Shown: positions 15,979 to 23,650 of the stretch, piece by piece
Layout: every line of letters starts with the position of its first letter
How positions within the stretch are numbered: position 1 is the stretch's first letter
DNA from: Sinosporangium album
Lineage (GTDB): Bacteria; Actinomycetota; Actinomycetes; Streptosporangiales; Streptosporangiaceae
Direction: 5' to 3'
DNA length: 37,445 nucleotides
NCBI RefSeq assembly: GCF_900100605.1
Contig: NZ_FNCN01000045.1
Coordinates: forward strand, 1-37,445
Position numbers and translations under genes: made by a program
Notes under the pieces: generated by a model
Seen by the model: only the letters and a program-made list of their open reading frames with translations
Database searches by the model: none
What the model was told of the DNA's origin: nothing

Positions 15979-16367
15979 CCTTATGTAGATCGAGGGCGGC
16001 GCTTCACGCCGCTCCTCCCTACTGCCCCATAATTCGCAGCAATCCTCGGCCGGGGAGTCCGCTTTGCGTGTCTCCACGGTGAGCCTTCGAGCAACGTACC
16101 GGGGGTCGCGCCTGCACACCTTGGACCCGGCGCACCACCCTTGGTCGTCCTGGCACGTGGTCAACGCCGCCTGGGAGGCTTGGACGAGCAACCAAGATCT
16201 CTCAGATCGCCGCCGGCCCGCACCTGGGGGCGCAGAGGCCGCGCACCCGTGGTTTGTCCCCTCTTCGCCTCGGCTAACTGCACGGCTATTGCACAATGAT
16301 CAGGCTGCCTGCGTGGTCAAGAGGCAACCAGCGTCGCCATCATGCCGCCATTGAGGACAGGATCGGG
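15979..16367. other. Gene-poor stretch after the phosphatase gene
   Basis: No supported gene. A plus-strand reading from 16064 (MRVSTVSLRATYRGSR) is open for 96 codons but has no recognisable features or ribosome site. The first part holds the hairpin listed separately. Confidence 0.5.
15992..16017 (+). terminator. Hairpin behind the phosphatase gene
   Basis: GAGGGCGGCG (15992-16001) pairs with CGCCGC-T-CCTC (16007-16017) with one bulged T around a CTTCA loop. There is no U-tract. It is 13 bases past the stop codon. Confidence 0.5.
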
Positions 16368-16748
16368 TCATAGCCAGCCCAGCGGCATCTGCCATAGATC
16401 GTACGCGGCGGGAAAAATCCCGGCCACGATGAACGGGCCGAACAACAGGGCTACCGAGACCAGCCAATAGGACCATGAAGGCAATCTTGAAAGTTCCCGG
16501 ATCGCGAGATTGACCAACACCCATAAGGCGATAAAAAGTCCTACACCGCCAAACACAATCAGGTGAGGCAGGATTCCGTCGTTGTCGGTGGGGTCCCGTT
16601 GCGTCAGGCCCAGAGCAGCCAGCGGGTAGTTGGCGAGGGAGTACCAGACGAGACCCAGCGGAAGAGGCGCAAGGTAACCGAACAGGGCGTTGACGGCGAG
16701 CGGGACCAACCATGCGACTCGCTTCGGGGATGCGCTGGTATCGGGCAT
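16368..16748 (-). CDS. Small four-segment membrane protein, function unknown
   Basis: 126 residues with four hydrophobic segments (VAWLVPLAVNALFGYLAPL; LIVFGGVGLFIALWVLVNLA; YWLVSVALLFGPFIVAGIF). No motif is recognised. ATG 16748 has AGAAGAGG two bases upstream. It stands alone, divergent from the MazF-like gene, with 250 bases between them. Confidence 0.7.
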   Translation of the reverse strand: MPDTSASPKRVAWLVPLAVNALFGYLAPLPLGLVWYSLANYPLAALGLTQRDPTDNDGILPHLIVFGGVGLFIALWVLVNLAIRELSRLPSWSYWLVSVALLFGPFIVAGIFPAAYDLWQMPLGWL

Positions 16749-16997
16749 GGCCTCTTCTATAGCACCGCACGATGATCTGCTCCGTCGATCCTCAACTCTA
16801 CGATCGTCACATGAGCGACCTGGGCCCGGCAGGCAAAGAGCTGATGACTGCCCGTCTGGTGCTACGACCTCCAACTGAAACCTGTGCGGTGGCGCGGCAA
16901 CCCCGGCCGGAGCGTTCGGTTCGTACGGTGGGCGTACGACTAGATGAAATATCCACCAAGATTACAAAATGGAGATCATCGGTTATGTTGTCGATGT

Positions 16998-17510
16998 ATG
17001 ACTGAAGCCATGGAGCTGTTGCGCGGCCCCCTGTCCGCGATCGTGGTGCTCGGCTTCCTGGCTGCAGTTATCTATGGTTTCGTTTGCCTTGTCCGCTGGA
17101 TCAGGGCCGCGCCCTATCGCTTCCAGCCCCAGGTGCACGACACGCCACCGGACACGGGCTGGCGCTCCCGGCCATCTCCAGGGCAGATCTGGTGGGCAGT
17201 CGTGCCGTACGCCGACGGCACAGGGGGCAAGGTCAGACCCTGTTTAGTGATTCGCACCCATGGTCGGGGCGTAGAGGTTCTAAAGATTACAAGCCAGGAC
17301 AAATCCCATCGGAAGAACTACATCAGCATCCCGACCACCCGCTGGGATCCGCGGGCGCAGAAAGACAGCTGGCTGGATCTCGCCGCCTCGCAATTCATCT
17401 ACGATCACGCTTTTCGGCGACGCGCCGGCAATTGCGATGACGAAACCTGGTCACGGGTGGCGCGCCACCACAGGACAGGCTGGGTATACGACCCCAACCT
17501 CCACCGCTGA
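16998..17510 (+). CDS. Membrane-anchored PemK/MazF-like protein
   Basis: 170 residues: a membrane segment at about 12-35 (LSAIVVLGFLAAVIYGFVCL) followed by a MazF/PemK-type SH3-like barrel starting SPGQIWWAVVPYADG, with KVRPCLVIR and ITSQDKSHRKNYISIP. MazF toxins are mRNA-cleaving endoribonucleases; the GxIWW and RPCLVI elements are kept, but I see no antitoxin gene upstream. The N-terminal anchor is atypical of classical MazF and suggests a different role. The stop is immediately followed by the DUF5919 relic. Confidence 0.75.
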   Translation: MTEAMELLRGPLSAIVVLGFLAAVIYGFVCLVRWIRAAPYRFQPQVHDTPPDTGWRSRPSPGQIWWAVVPYADGTGGKVRPCLVIRTHGRGVEVLKITSQDKSHRKNYISIPTTRWDPRAQKDSWLDLAASQFIYDHAFRRRAGNCDDETWSRVARHHRTGWVYDPNLHR

Positions 17511-17518
17511 ACCCCAGG

Positions 17519-17729
17519 CATCAACATCTTCACCAGGCTCAGAGGCCGCCTCGACCCCGAAGCCGCCGGACGGCTTGAGCTCCGGGTGTACGACGAGGCG
17601 GTCCGGTTCAACGTCCTGATCTTGGACGGTTCCATGTGCGTGGTGCAGCCGTACCTGTCACAGGCACGTGGGGTGGACCCCCACACGTTGTTGATCAACG
17701 ACAGCGCAACTGCTGACGGGCTGTTCCCC
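17519..17729 (+). pseudogene. Truncated duplicate of the DUF5919-like gene
   Basis: About 210 bases match 14889-15105 within the intact gene at roughly 85-90% by eye, in the same frame (EAAGRLELRVYDEAVRFNV, VVQPYLSQARGVD, LLINDSA). Both ends are missing: the match begins 9 bases after the MazF-like stop and ends at TTCCCC, beside a GCCGTACGGCATGGCGGT element at 17734. After the match the frame runs on only to a stop near 17798. A relic produced by duplication and recombination. Confidence 0.85.
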
Positions 17730-17902
17730 CCGTGCCGTACGGCATGGCGGTATGCGGCGGCGCAGCGTGCACTCGCGGCCTGCCGCCTGGGGGGATGAGG
17801 TGATCGGCTGGCGGCTGCCGGGGACCTGCTCGCGTGCCGGGTGGTTCGGCATTGGTCTGCCATTGGCCTGCCAACCCCGGTTTGATCTTGGTTTGATGCA
17901 CA

Positions 17903-17938
17903 AGAGGCCCTCACCCGAGATCTCGGGTGAGGGCCTCT
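17903..17938. terminator. Perfect 36-base palindrome after tRNA-Ser(GCT)
   Basis: AGAGGCCCTCACCCGAGA is followed directly by its reverse complement. It lies 7 bases past the tRNA 3' end and probably ends or processes that transcript; no U-run of note. Confidence 0.75.
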
Positions 17939-17944
17939 GACGTG

Positions 17945-18034
17945 CGGAGGCTCGGGGATTTGAACCCCGGATGGGCTTGAGACCCAAACCGCATTAGCAG
18001 TGCGGCGCCATAGACCAGACTAGGCGAAGCCTCC
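17945..18034 (-). tRNA. tRNA-Ser (anticodon GCT)
   Basis: Class II tRNA: acceptor GGAGGCT/AGCCTCC, anticodon stem-loop CCGCA-CTGCTAA-TGCGG (anticodon GCT, reads AGC/AGU), long variable arm and T-arm GGGGTTCAAATCCCC. No CCA is encoded. Confidence 0.94.
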
Positions 18035-18126
18035 CAGCTGCCGTGTGGCTCAGGACAGGTTACCGGCCTTGTGGCGAAGCGGCAAAGTGGTTGAGGGGTA
18101 TGGCGTTGGGGGAGTAGGGCGATGGG

Positions 18127-18260
18127 TTGTCCACAGTCTGTGGATAAGGTTGTCCACAACTGTGGATGGTGGTGTGTTTTGCAAGGTCATCGTGGTGGTG
18201 GCGGCTGTGGATTGTTGGAATGTGAGACCGGCCGTCTTGGAATGTGGATGCATGTCCACG
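18127..18260. promoter_or_regulatory. DnaA-box cluster
   Basis: Three strong boxes alternate in direction within 32 bases: TTGTCCACA at 18127-18135 (+), TTATCCACA on the minus strand at 18139-18147, TTGTCCACA at 18150-18158 (+). Weaker 7-of-9 sites follow at 18161-18169, 18206-18214, 18243-18251 (all minus) and 18252-18260 (+). No dnaA or dnaN gene is adjacent, so this is not a standard oriC; it may titrate DnaA or be controlled by it. Confidence 0.7.
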
Positions 18261-18382
18261 GCTGTATGTCAGGGTTTGGGCTGGGCCGATGGGCGTGTTG
18301 ATCGGGCCGGGGTGTGTGTCCGCGGCTTCTGGGACGCTCTTGTGGAAAGGCACTGCCGGCCTTGTGGGCGGGAATGGCGATA

Positions 18383-18452
18383 GCCGTACGGCATGGCGGT
18401 GCGGTTGGCCATGCCGTACGGCATGGCGGTGCGGTTGGCCATGCCGTACGGC
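18383..18452. repeat. 30-bp tandem repeat built on the GCCGTACGGC palindrome
   Basis: Units 18383-18412 and 18413-18442 are identical; a partial third ends at 18452. Each begins GCCGTACGGCATGGCGGT, the same 18 bases as at 17734-17751. The palindrome GCCGTACGGC also occurs near 7604 and 34314. Confidence 0.9.
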
Positions 18453-18464
18453 TGAAGGGTGCGC

Positions 18465-19028
18465 TTAGGCGCGGCGGTTGGCTTCGCCTTCGATCTCGAT
18501 CTTGATCTTCTTGCCGACGAGGAACCCGCCGGCCTCCAGGGCCTGGTTCCAGGTGAGGCCGAAGTCCTCGCGGTCGAACTCGGTGTTGATGGCGAAGCCC
18601 CACAGCTCCGTGCCCCACGGGGTGGTGCCGGCGCCGCCGTATTCGACGTTGAGCTCGACTTCCTTGGTGACGTCGCGGATGGTGAGGTCGCCGACGACGG
18701 TGAACTCGCCGCCGGAGTGGTTGCTGACGCGCGTGCTGCGGAACGTGATCTCGGGGAACGTCTCCGCCGAGAGGAAGTCGTCGCTGCGCAGGTGGGCGTC
18801 GCGGTCGGCCACGCCGGTGTTGATGCTGTCGGTCTTGATCGCGAGCTGGGCGCTGGAGGCGAGGGGGTCCTCGCTGATGGTGACGCTGCCGGCGAACTCT
18901 GCGAAGTTTCCGCGAACCTTGCTGACCATCATGTGCTTCGCCGTGAAGCCGATGCGGGTGTGCGCGGCGTCCAGGTCGAAGGTGCCGGCGGTCGGGATGG
19001 TGAGGCCTTCCCAGGTGCGGGTGCTCAT
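18465..19028 (-). CDS. YceI-family lipid-binding protein
   Basis: 187 residues, no signal peptide, with family landmarks GTFDLDAAHTRIGFTAKHMM, VRGNFAEFAGSVTI, DSINTGVADRDAHLRSDDFL and FEVTGDLTIRD-like VVGDLTIRDVTKEVEL, ending with KIKIEIEGEA. YceI proteins form a lipocalin-like barrel that binds isoprenoid chains; the cytoplasmic actinobacterial members are stress-associated. ATG 19028 is preceded by AGGAGAG. It is divergent from a MarR gene across about 100 bases, a common pairing, so MarR control is likely. Confidence 0.92.
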   Translation of the reverse strand: MSTRTWEGLTIPTAGTFDLDAAHTRIGFTAKHMMVSKVRGNFAEFAGSVTISEDPLASSAQLAIKTDSINTGVADRDAHLRSDDFLSAETFPEITFRSTRVSNHSGGEFTVVGDLTIRDVTKEVELNVEYGGAGTTPWGTELWGFAINTEFDREDFGLTWNQALEAGGFLVGKKIKIEIEGEANRRA

Positions 19029-19075
19029 CGGGTTGCTCTCCTCGCAAGTCGCTTGCTCTGCAGATGTTTGCTTCA

Positions 19076-19127
19076 ACAGATATCTATCGCACAGATATTC
19101 CTCTCGTCAAATAGTGTCGTCTAGACT
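19076..19127 (+). promoter_or_regulatory. yceI/marR divergent promoter with candidate operator
   Basis: ACAGATAT occurs twice in direct orientation at 19076-19083 and 19091-19098; the first copy lies in the dyad AGATATCT. TAGACT at 19122-19127 fits an actinobacterial -10 and stands 6 bases before GTG 19134, so marR may be leaderless. Confidence 0.5.
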
Positions 19128-19133
19128 GTGGCT

Positions 19134-19625
19134 GTGACTGCGAACCCGTTCGACGACCCCCGGCTCACCGCGATCGGCTTGCTCGCGGAGGCGTTCGAGG
19201 GTCTGATGGCCAAGACCGCCCCGGCTTTCGCCAAGGCCGGGTTGTCCCAGATAGATTTCGAAACCTTGATCCGCTTGGCGCGCTCGCCGGAGCAGAGGCT
19301 GCGCATGAGCGATCTCGCCGCACAGACGAACCTGTCGACGAGCGGAGTGACCCGCGTCGTGGACCGGCTTGAGCGGGAGGGGCTTGTGGAGCGCCGCGCC
19401 TGTCTGACTGATCGGCGCGCTTCGTACGCTCACCTCACCGATGCGGGGTGTGACCGCCTCAAGGAGGTTCTGCCCCAGCATCTCGCCGATATCGATGCAT
19501 GGTTCACCGGTCTGCTGCCGGAGCCGCAGCTCGAAGCCCTGCTGGACGCGCTGCGGGTGATCCGTGATGTGGTACGGCCCTGCGCCACGGCCGGAGTCGA
19601 ACATGCCGAGGTCAGGTCCGGCTAG
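19134..19625 (+). CDS. MarR-family transcriptional regulator
   Basis: 163 residues with a central winged helix: RMSDLAAQTNLSTSGVTRVVDRLEREGLVERRACLTDRRASYAHLTDAG. The wing DRR motif is present. GTG 19134 is chosen for its distance from TAGACT; GTG 19128, two codons earlier, is the alternative. It is divergent from yceI and probably represses it and itself. The ligand is unknown; no conserved redox cysteine is obvious apart from one in RRACLTDRR and two near the C-terminus. Confidence 0.9.
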   Translation: MTANPFDDPRLTAIGLLAEAFEGLMAKTAPAFAKAGLSQIDFETLIRLARSPEQRLRMSDLAAQTNLSTSGVTRVVDRLEREGLVERRACLTDRRASYAHLTDAGCDRLKEVLPQHLADIDAWFTGLLPEPQLEALLDALRVIRDVVRPCATAGVEHAEVRSG

Positions 19626-19638
19626 GAGGCGTGCGGGG

Positions 19639-20214
19639 TCAGGTGGCGCGCGGCATCTCCGTGGTGTCTGCGGGGCTTTCGCCGCGTTGGGCAGGTACGC
19701 GTAGATCGCCGCGTAGTTTCGCCATGGCGCGGGAGACGGTGCTTTTGACGGTGCCGACGCTGATGCCGAGCCTCTTGGCGATCTCCTGTTCGGTGAGGTC
19801 TTCGTAGTAGCGCAACATGATGGCTGCGCGCATGCGCGTGGGAAGCCGGCTGAGGGCCTGTTCGAGCAGGTCGGGAAGGTCGCCAAGGGGCAGGTCGTGG
19901 GGGGTGCCGGTGCCTGTGACTGGAATGTCGGGAAGCTCTTCGGCGGGGTATTCCTCAAGTTTCCGGCGTCGCCACCAGGAGATGTTTATGTTCACCATGG
20001 CCCGCCGTACGTATCCGTCGAGCGCGCCGCGGTCCTGAATGCGGTTCCAAGCGCGAAATGTGCTGGCCAGTGCGGCTTGGAGTAGGTCTTCGGCATCCGC
20101 GGGGTTCCCGGTGAGCTGGTATGCCATGCGCAGCAACGCAGGTCCGCGAGTGAGGACGTACTCGCGGAACTCCTCGTGTCTCTCGCCGCTCAACGGCGAG
20201 TTGTCTGTGAGCAT
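19639..20214 (-). CDS. SigE-family RNA polymerase sigma factor (second copy)
   Basis: 191 residues from ATG 20214 (MLTDNSPLSG). Region 2: LRMAYQLTGNPADAEDLLQAALASTFRAW; the SigE hallmark NINISWWRRRKLEEYPAEELP; region 4: LPTRMRAAIMLRYYEDLTEQEIAKRLGISVGTVKSTVSRAM. The ribosome site before 20214 is weak and the frame stays open to 20295. It is convergent with marR (13 bases between stops) and divergent from the DPBB-like/MauE pair. No anti-sigma gene is adjacent, so its partner may be the divergent DPBB/MauE proteins, as inference. Confidence 0.9.
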   Translation of the reverse strand: MLTDNSPLSGERHEEFREYVLTRGPALLRMAYQLTGNPADAEDLLQAALASTFRAWNRIQDRGALDGYVRRAMVNINISWWRRRKLEEYPAEELPDIPVTGTGTPHDLPLGDLPDLLEQALSRLPTRMRAAIMLRYYEDLTEQEIAKRLGISVGTVKSTVSRAMAKLRGDLRVPAQRGESPADTTEMPRAT

Positions 20215-20552
20215 CTCGTGGTCAGAATCGCAGCCGGAGGGCTCGTTTCGGCTGAGCCGAAATCCAGGTTTCGCACCGCCGATAGCAAAGATCAACTAAG
20301 CGGGGTGGCCTGCTCGTGTGCAGCTCAGGTACGGCGGCGCCTGGTCCTGGATGGGAATCCAATTCACTTTTCGCACGACTTACTGGCGAGTTCCACGCAA
20401 CTTCCTCGCGACGGGAGAAATCGCTTACTACCAGGGATGTGTATTTTGCTCCCCGGTCTGCGAGCAGCGGGAGTTTTTACCCCGAACCGGACGGTAGGGA
20501 TGGGTGGCCGTGTGACCCTAGTACGGCACCCACCCGAGGATAAGGAGAGGCG
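20215..20552. other. Divergent control region with a hairpin before the DPBB-like gene
   Basis: 338 bases with lower GC and no gene. A hairpin at 20501-20535 (TGGGTGgCCGT with ACGGcaCCCACCC) sits about 18 bases before the start codon, next to the ribosome site AAGGAGAGG, so it could affect translation or be an operator. TAGGGAT near 20495 resembles a -10 element. Confidence 0.4.
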
Positions 20553-21521
20553 ATGCCGGATCCCGGCGTTGACCGCCGTCGTGTCCTGGCGGCAGCCGCG
20601 CTAGGTCGGAACGTCGATCCACCGGGGCCCACCCCTGGGAAGGAAGAGCCCCTGCACGCGGTGGCCGGGATGGTCCTTGACGTCACCCCTCACATGATCA
20701 GCGTGGAAACCGCTGAGGGGGTGACGGAGCGCTTGGTCATCGCACCATGGGTGAAAGCGTGGCGGGGAGGGGCGGTGGAGCCAACCAATCTGCCGCTCGG
20801 CTCCAAGGTGATCATCCAGGCCGTACGCGGAGCCAGCGTCGTGGAGAAGATCTGGGGGGATGTCACCCGGATCACCGGGCGAATCCTGTCCATCACCTCA
20901 GAAGGGTCTCCCGGGGGGCGGCCGAAGGACCAGATCGTCGAGCTCGATTGCGGGCCGCACCGAGGCCGCCGCACGATCGTGGTGCCCTACCGGGCCTCTG
21001 GCCGTCTTCGTGTGCGACACCCCCAGTTTGAGCAGGGATATCTGTTCGATGCCATTGGGGTGCGCGAAGGAGGCGTTTCCTACGCGTATCTGCCGGCGAC
21101 CTCGCAGCCTGCGTATCGGGGGGGTGCCGTACCGGATCCGCCCCCGGCGTACGGTGGGACGCAGTCTCGCATCTCCGGCACCGCGGTCTGGTCGGACGGC
21201 TTCGACGACGACGAGCGCGGGGCCGCGTATCCGATGCTGGAGCCCCTCGACTCAGGGTGCGAAGAGTCGGGGAAGTCCTGCGTGGGGCTGCCCTACCTTG
21301 CCTTGGGGTCGATGCTCAACGTGCATAACGTCTGCACGGGACGGGCGGCGAATGTGCAGATCGTGGCCTGTGGGTGCGTGTCAGGGGGCTTCTGCGATCG
21401 ATGTGTGGAATGTGGAACGTCTCCGCGGGGCAGGATCGTGGAGCTCTCGCCGGCCTCCTTTGTCGAGCTCGGCGGTGATCTGATCAAGGGCTGTTTCAAT
21501 GTCAGGATCGGTTTGGGGTGA
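20553..21521 (+). CDS. Cysteine-rich protein with DPBB/RlpA-like C-terminus
   Basis: 322 residues. A twin-arginine-like RRRVLAAAALG at 8-18 is too short for a sure signal peptide. The middle part (40-190) looks beta-rich. The C-terminal domain holds nine cysteines at 236, 243, 261, 273, 275, 281, 284, 287 and 314, including CGC and CDRCVEC, and ends VELSPASFVELGGDLIKGC, which resembles the double-psi beta-barrel of RlpA/expansin-like proteins (DLSPAAF..LG). ATG 20553 follows AAGGAGAGG closely. It is in an operon with the MauE-type gene, so its cysteines may be kept reduced or oxidised by that protein. Function unknown. Confidence 0.72.
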   Translation: MPDPGVDRRRVLAAAALGRNVDPPGPTPGKEEPLHAVAGMVLDVTPHMISVETAEGVTERLVIAPWVKAWRGGAVEPTNLPLGSKVIIQAVRGASVVEKIWGDVTRITGRILSITSEGSPGGRPKDQIVELDCGPHRGRRTIVVPYRASGRLRVRHPQFEQGYLFDAIGVREGGVSYAYLPATSQPAYRGGAVPDPPPAYGGTQSRISGTAVWSDGFDDDERGAAYPMLEPLDSGCEESGKSCVGLPYLALGSMLNVHNVCTGRAANVQIVACGCVSGGFCDRCVECGTSPRGRIVELSPASFVELGGDLIKGCFNVRIGLG

Positions 21522-21525
21522 CTCA

Positions 21526-22392
21526 GTGTTCGAGACGATCGCCGCGGCGCAGCTTCCCGTCGTAGTCCTGCTGCTGGTCTTGGGAACCGTCGCCAAGGTG
21601 GTCACGATTCTCAAGGGCGTAGAGCCCGAAGGGCTGAGCCAGATGGGCCCCGCAGTGCTGGTGCCCGAGCGGTGGCGGGCGCGGATGCTCCTGTTGTGCG
21701 CCGTTGTCGAGCTCGGGCTCGCCGCCGGGCTGGTGGCGACGTCGCACCCGCTGTTCCGCTGGTGGACGGTGGGGTTCTTCGCGATGTCGACCTTTGTGCT
21801 CTGGGAGCTGCGGCGTCGGCGCCCGGATGTGGGATGCGGGTGTTTCGGTGAGATGAGCTCCGCACCGGTGGGCCTCCGTTCCCTCGGTAGGACGGTGGTG
21901 CTCACCGTCATGTCGGTAGGGCTGGCGTGGCAGGACGGCGGTGGATGGTTCCCCGTCCCCGACCTGTCGTGGGTCACGATCGTGTCCGCGTTGGGGGGGC
22001 TGGTGCTGATCGCCCTGCTCTCCCCAGAGATCGAGGAGGTGGTGGCGCGCATCAGGTATCGGGCTCCCTGCGAGCAGCGCCCGGTCGCGGCGTCGACCGC
22101 GCTGGCGCGACTGCGTTCGAGCTCGGTGTGGCAATCGCACGCCGAGATGCTGAGCGCGAGCGAGCCCACTGACACGTGGCGGGAACTGTGCTGGCGGTTC
22201 TTCTCCTTTTCGGGGCGCACGCTCCAAGGGGAGACGGTCGATGTGGTCTTCGCTGTCTATCTGAGCGGCAGGAGGCCTGCCGTGAAAGCCGCCGTGGTGG
22301 GGGCCAACGCGGTGATCCGGTTGGACGTCGAGGGCGGGCTGGAGGGCGGCGCGGTGAAGCCTATGCCCGAGACCGTGGGAGTGTCGGCTTGA
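21526..22392 (+). CDS. MauE/DoxX-type redox-associated membrane protein
   Basis: 288 residues with four or more membrane segments (AAAQLPVVVLLLVLGTVAKVV; MLLLCAVVELGLAAGLV; WWTVGFFAMSTFVLW) and the motif GCGCFGE with Cys104 and Cys106, typical of MauE, which serves disulfide formation in methylamine dehydrogenase, and of VKOR/DsbB-like helpers. The C-terminal 100 residues are soluble and not recognised. GTG 21526 has GGGGTGA 5-7 bases upstream; ATG 21499 inside the previous gene is the alternative. Cotranscribed with the cysteine-rich protein. Confidence 0.82.
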   Translation: MFETIAAAQLPVVVLLLVLGTVAKVVTILKGVEPEGLSQMGPAVLVPERWRARMLLLCAVVELGLAAGLVATSHPLFRWWTVGFFAMSTFVLWELRRRRPDVGCGCFGEMSSAPVGLRSLGRTVVLTVMSVGLAWQDGGGWFPVPDLSWVTIVSALGGLVLIALLSPEIEEVVARIRYRAPCEQRPVAASTALARLRSSSVWQSHAEMLSASEPTDTWRELCWRFFSFSGRTLQGETVDVVFAVYLSGRRPAVKAAVVGANAVIRLDVEGGLEGGAVKPMPETVGVSA

Positions 22393-22397
22393 TTCAG

Positions 22398-22441
22398 CTC
22401 TCTAACGCTTTCTAGCTTCCCCACTAGAAAGCGTTAGAGAG
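22398..22441. terminator. Perfect 18-bp stem between convergent genes
   Basis: Arms 22398-22415 and 22424-22441 are exact inverted repeats (CTCTCTAACGCTTTCTAG) around an 8-base loop. It lies between the MauE stop and the stop of the oppositely directed ATPase gene, and is AT-richer than its surroundings. Confidence 0.8.
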
Positions 22442-22468
22442 GACTAGGGGTTCGCCGCGCGGCCCGCT

Positions 22469-23650
22469 TTAGAGGGGCTGGGCGCGGAGGAACTTGCTGA
22501 AGTGTGGCACGGTGAAGGCGATCAGGCCGCGTTCCGCGCTGTAGATCAAGCCCTTCTTGATGAGACTGTCACGGGCAGGGGAGAGGCTGGACGGCTTGCG
22601 CCCGAGGGTCTCGGCCACCTCGGCCGTGGCCACGGGTTCGTCGCCGATCGAGGCCATCGCGTGCATGTAGTCGCGCTCGGCGGGCGTCGCCCGCTCATAG
22701 CGGCTGCCGAAGAAGCCGACGGCGAGCTCCTCCTCTGCCTCGGGCGCGGCCATCTTGACGTCGTCGGCGGTGATCGGCGAACGGGGCGCGACGTCCCAGG
22801 CGACTTTCCCATAGGCCTGGACGAAGTAGGGGTATCCATCCGCGGCCTCATAAAGCGCGTCGAGCGCCTCCTGGGTGAACGTCACGTCCTCCCGCTCGGC
22901 GGGGGCGAGAAGCGCGTGGTCGGCCGCCTCCCGGTCGAGCCGGTCGATGCGTGCGTAGCGGAACAGCCGCTCGGAGTAGCTCTTACTGGCACTGAGCACG
23001 CTCGGCAGGTGGGGGAGGCCGGCCCCGACCACGATGAGGGGCCCGCCGCTCTGGGACAGCTCGTGGCAGGCCGCGCAGAGCGCCGAGATGTCGGGAGCCT
23101 GGACGTCCTGCATCTCGTCGATGAAGAGCGCGATGCCGACCCCGAGATCGGTGGACACACTGGCGGCGTCGACGAACAGCTCGGTCAGGTCGATCTCAAG
23201 GTCGCCGGAGTCGGCTCGTCCCCGCGCGGCGGGGACGTCGATCCCGGGCGACCAGTGCGACGTGCCCTTGGCCGCCGCGGGGTCGCGCATCGCGAACGCC
23301 TTGAGCACGCCGAGGAACTCCTCGATGCGCTCGGGGGCACGGTGGCGGGGCGCCAGTTCGCGCACCGCCATGTGCAGGGCGGCCGACACGGGGCGGCGGA
23401 TCGACTGATCGGGTCTCGCCTCGATCTTGCCTGTGCCCCACAGCCTCTGCATGGCCATGGACTTGAACGTGTTGAGCAGCACGGTCTTGCCGACGCCACG
23501 TAGGCCGGTCAGGACCATGCTGCGCTCGGGGCGGCCACGAGCGACGCGCTCAAGCACCACTTCGAACTGCTGCAGCTCACGATCGCGCCCCGCGAGCTCT
23601 GGGGGGCGCTGCCCCGCTCCGGGGGCGTAAGGATTGCGCACGGGGTCCAC
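22469..23650 (-). CDS. AAA/STAND-type ATPase with C-terminal winged helix
   Basis: 393 residues from GTG 23650 (DPVRNPYAPGAGQRPPELAGR). Walker A GLRGVGKT at about 49-56, Walker B IALFIDEMQDV, sensor region GPLIVVGAGLPHLPSVL, and a C-terminal helix-turn-helix (ATAEVAETLGRKPSSLSPARDSLIKKGLIY). The plan resembles Orc1/Cdc6-like or STAND ATPases that bind DNA. The frame stays open upstream to an ATG at 23938, adding 96 residues that begin with LDAAx repeats; codon use just before 23650 does not look coding, so the short form is preferred. A LexA-like box lies upstream of both starts. Confidence 0.83.
   Translation of the reverse strand: MDPVRNPYAPGAGQRPPELAGRDRELQQFEVVLERVARGRPERSMVLTGLRGVGKTVLLNTFKSMAMQRLWGTGKIEARPDQSIRRPVSAALHMAVRELAPRHRAPERIEEFLGVLKAFAMRDPAAAKGTSHWSPGIDVPAARGRADSGDLEIDLTELFVDAASVSTDLGVGIALFIDEMQDVQAPDISALCAACHELSQSGGPLIVVGAGLPHLPSVLSASKSYSERLFRYARIDRLDREAADHALLAPAEREDVTFTQEALDALYEAADGYPYFVQAYGKVAWDVAPRSPITADDVKMAAPEAEEELAVGFFGSRYERATPAERDYMHAMASIGDEPVATAEVAETLGRKPSSLSPARDSLIKKGLIYSAERGLIAFTVPHFSKFLRAQPL

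Noticed and set aside
16772-17005. Small gene with acetyltransferase-like text (MTARLVLRPPTET)
   Set aside because: Only about 13 residues resemble a GNAT N-terminus, and the remainder has no features; treated as chance or a tiny relic.
18127-18260. Chromosomal origin oriC
   Set aside because: Only three strong boxes, no AT-rich unwinding stretch and no dnaA/dnaN neighbours.
18383-18452. CRISPR array (also considered for 26701-26750 and 23860-23940)
   Set aside because: Units abut without unique spacers and no cas genes are present.
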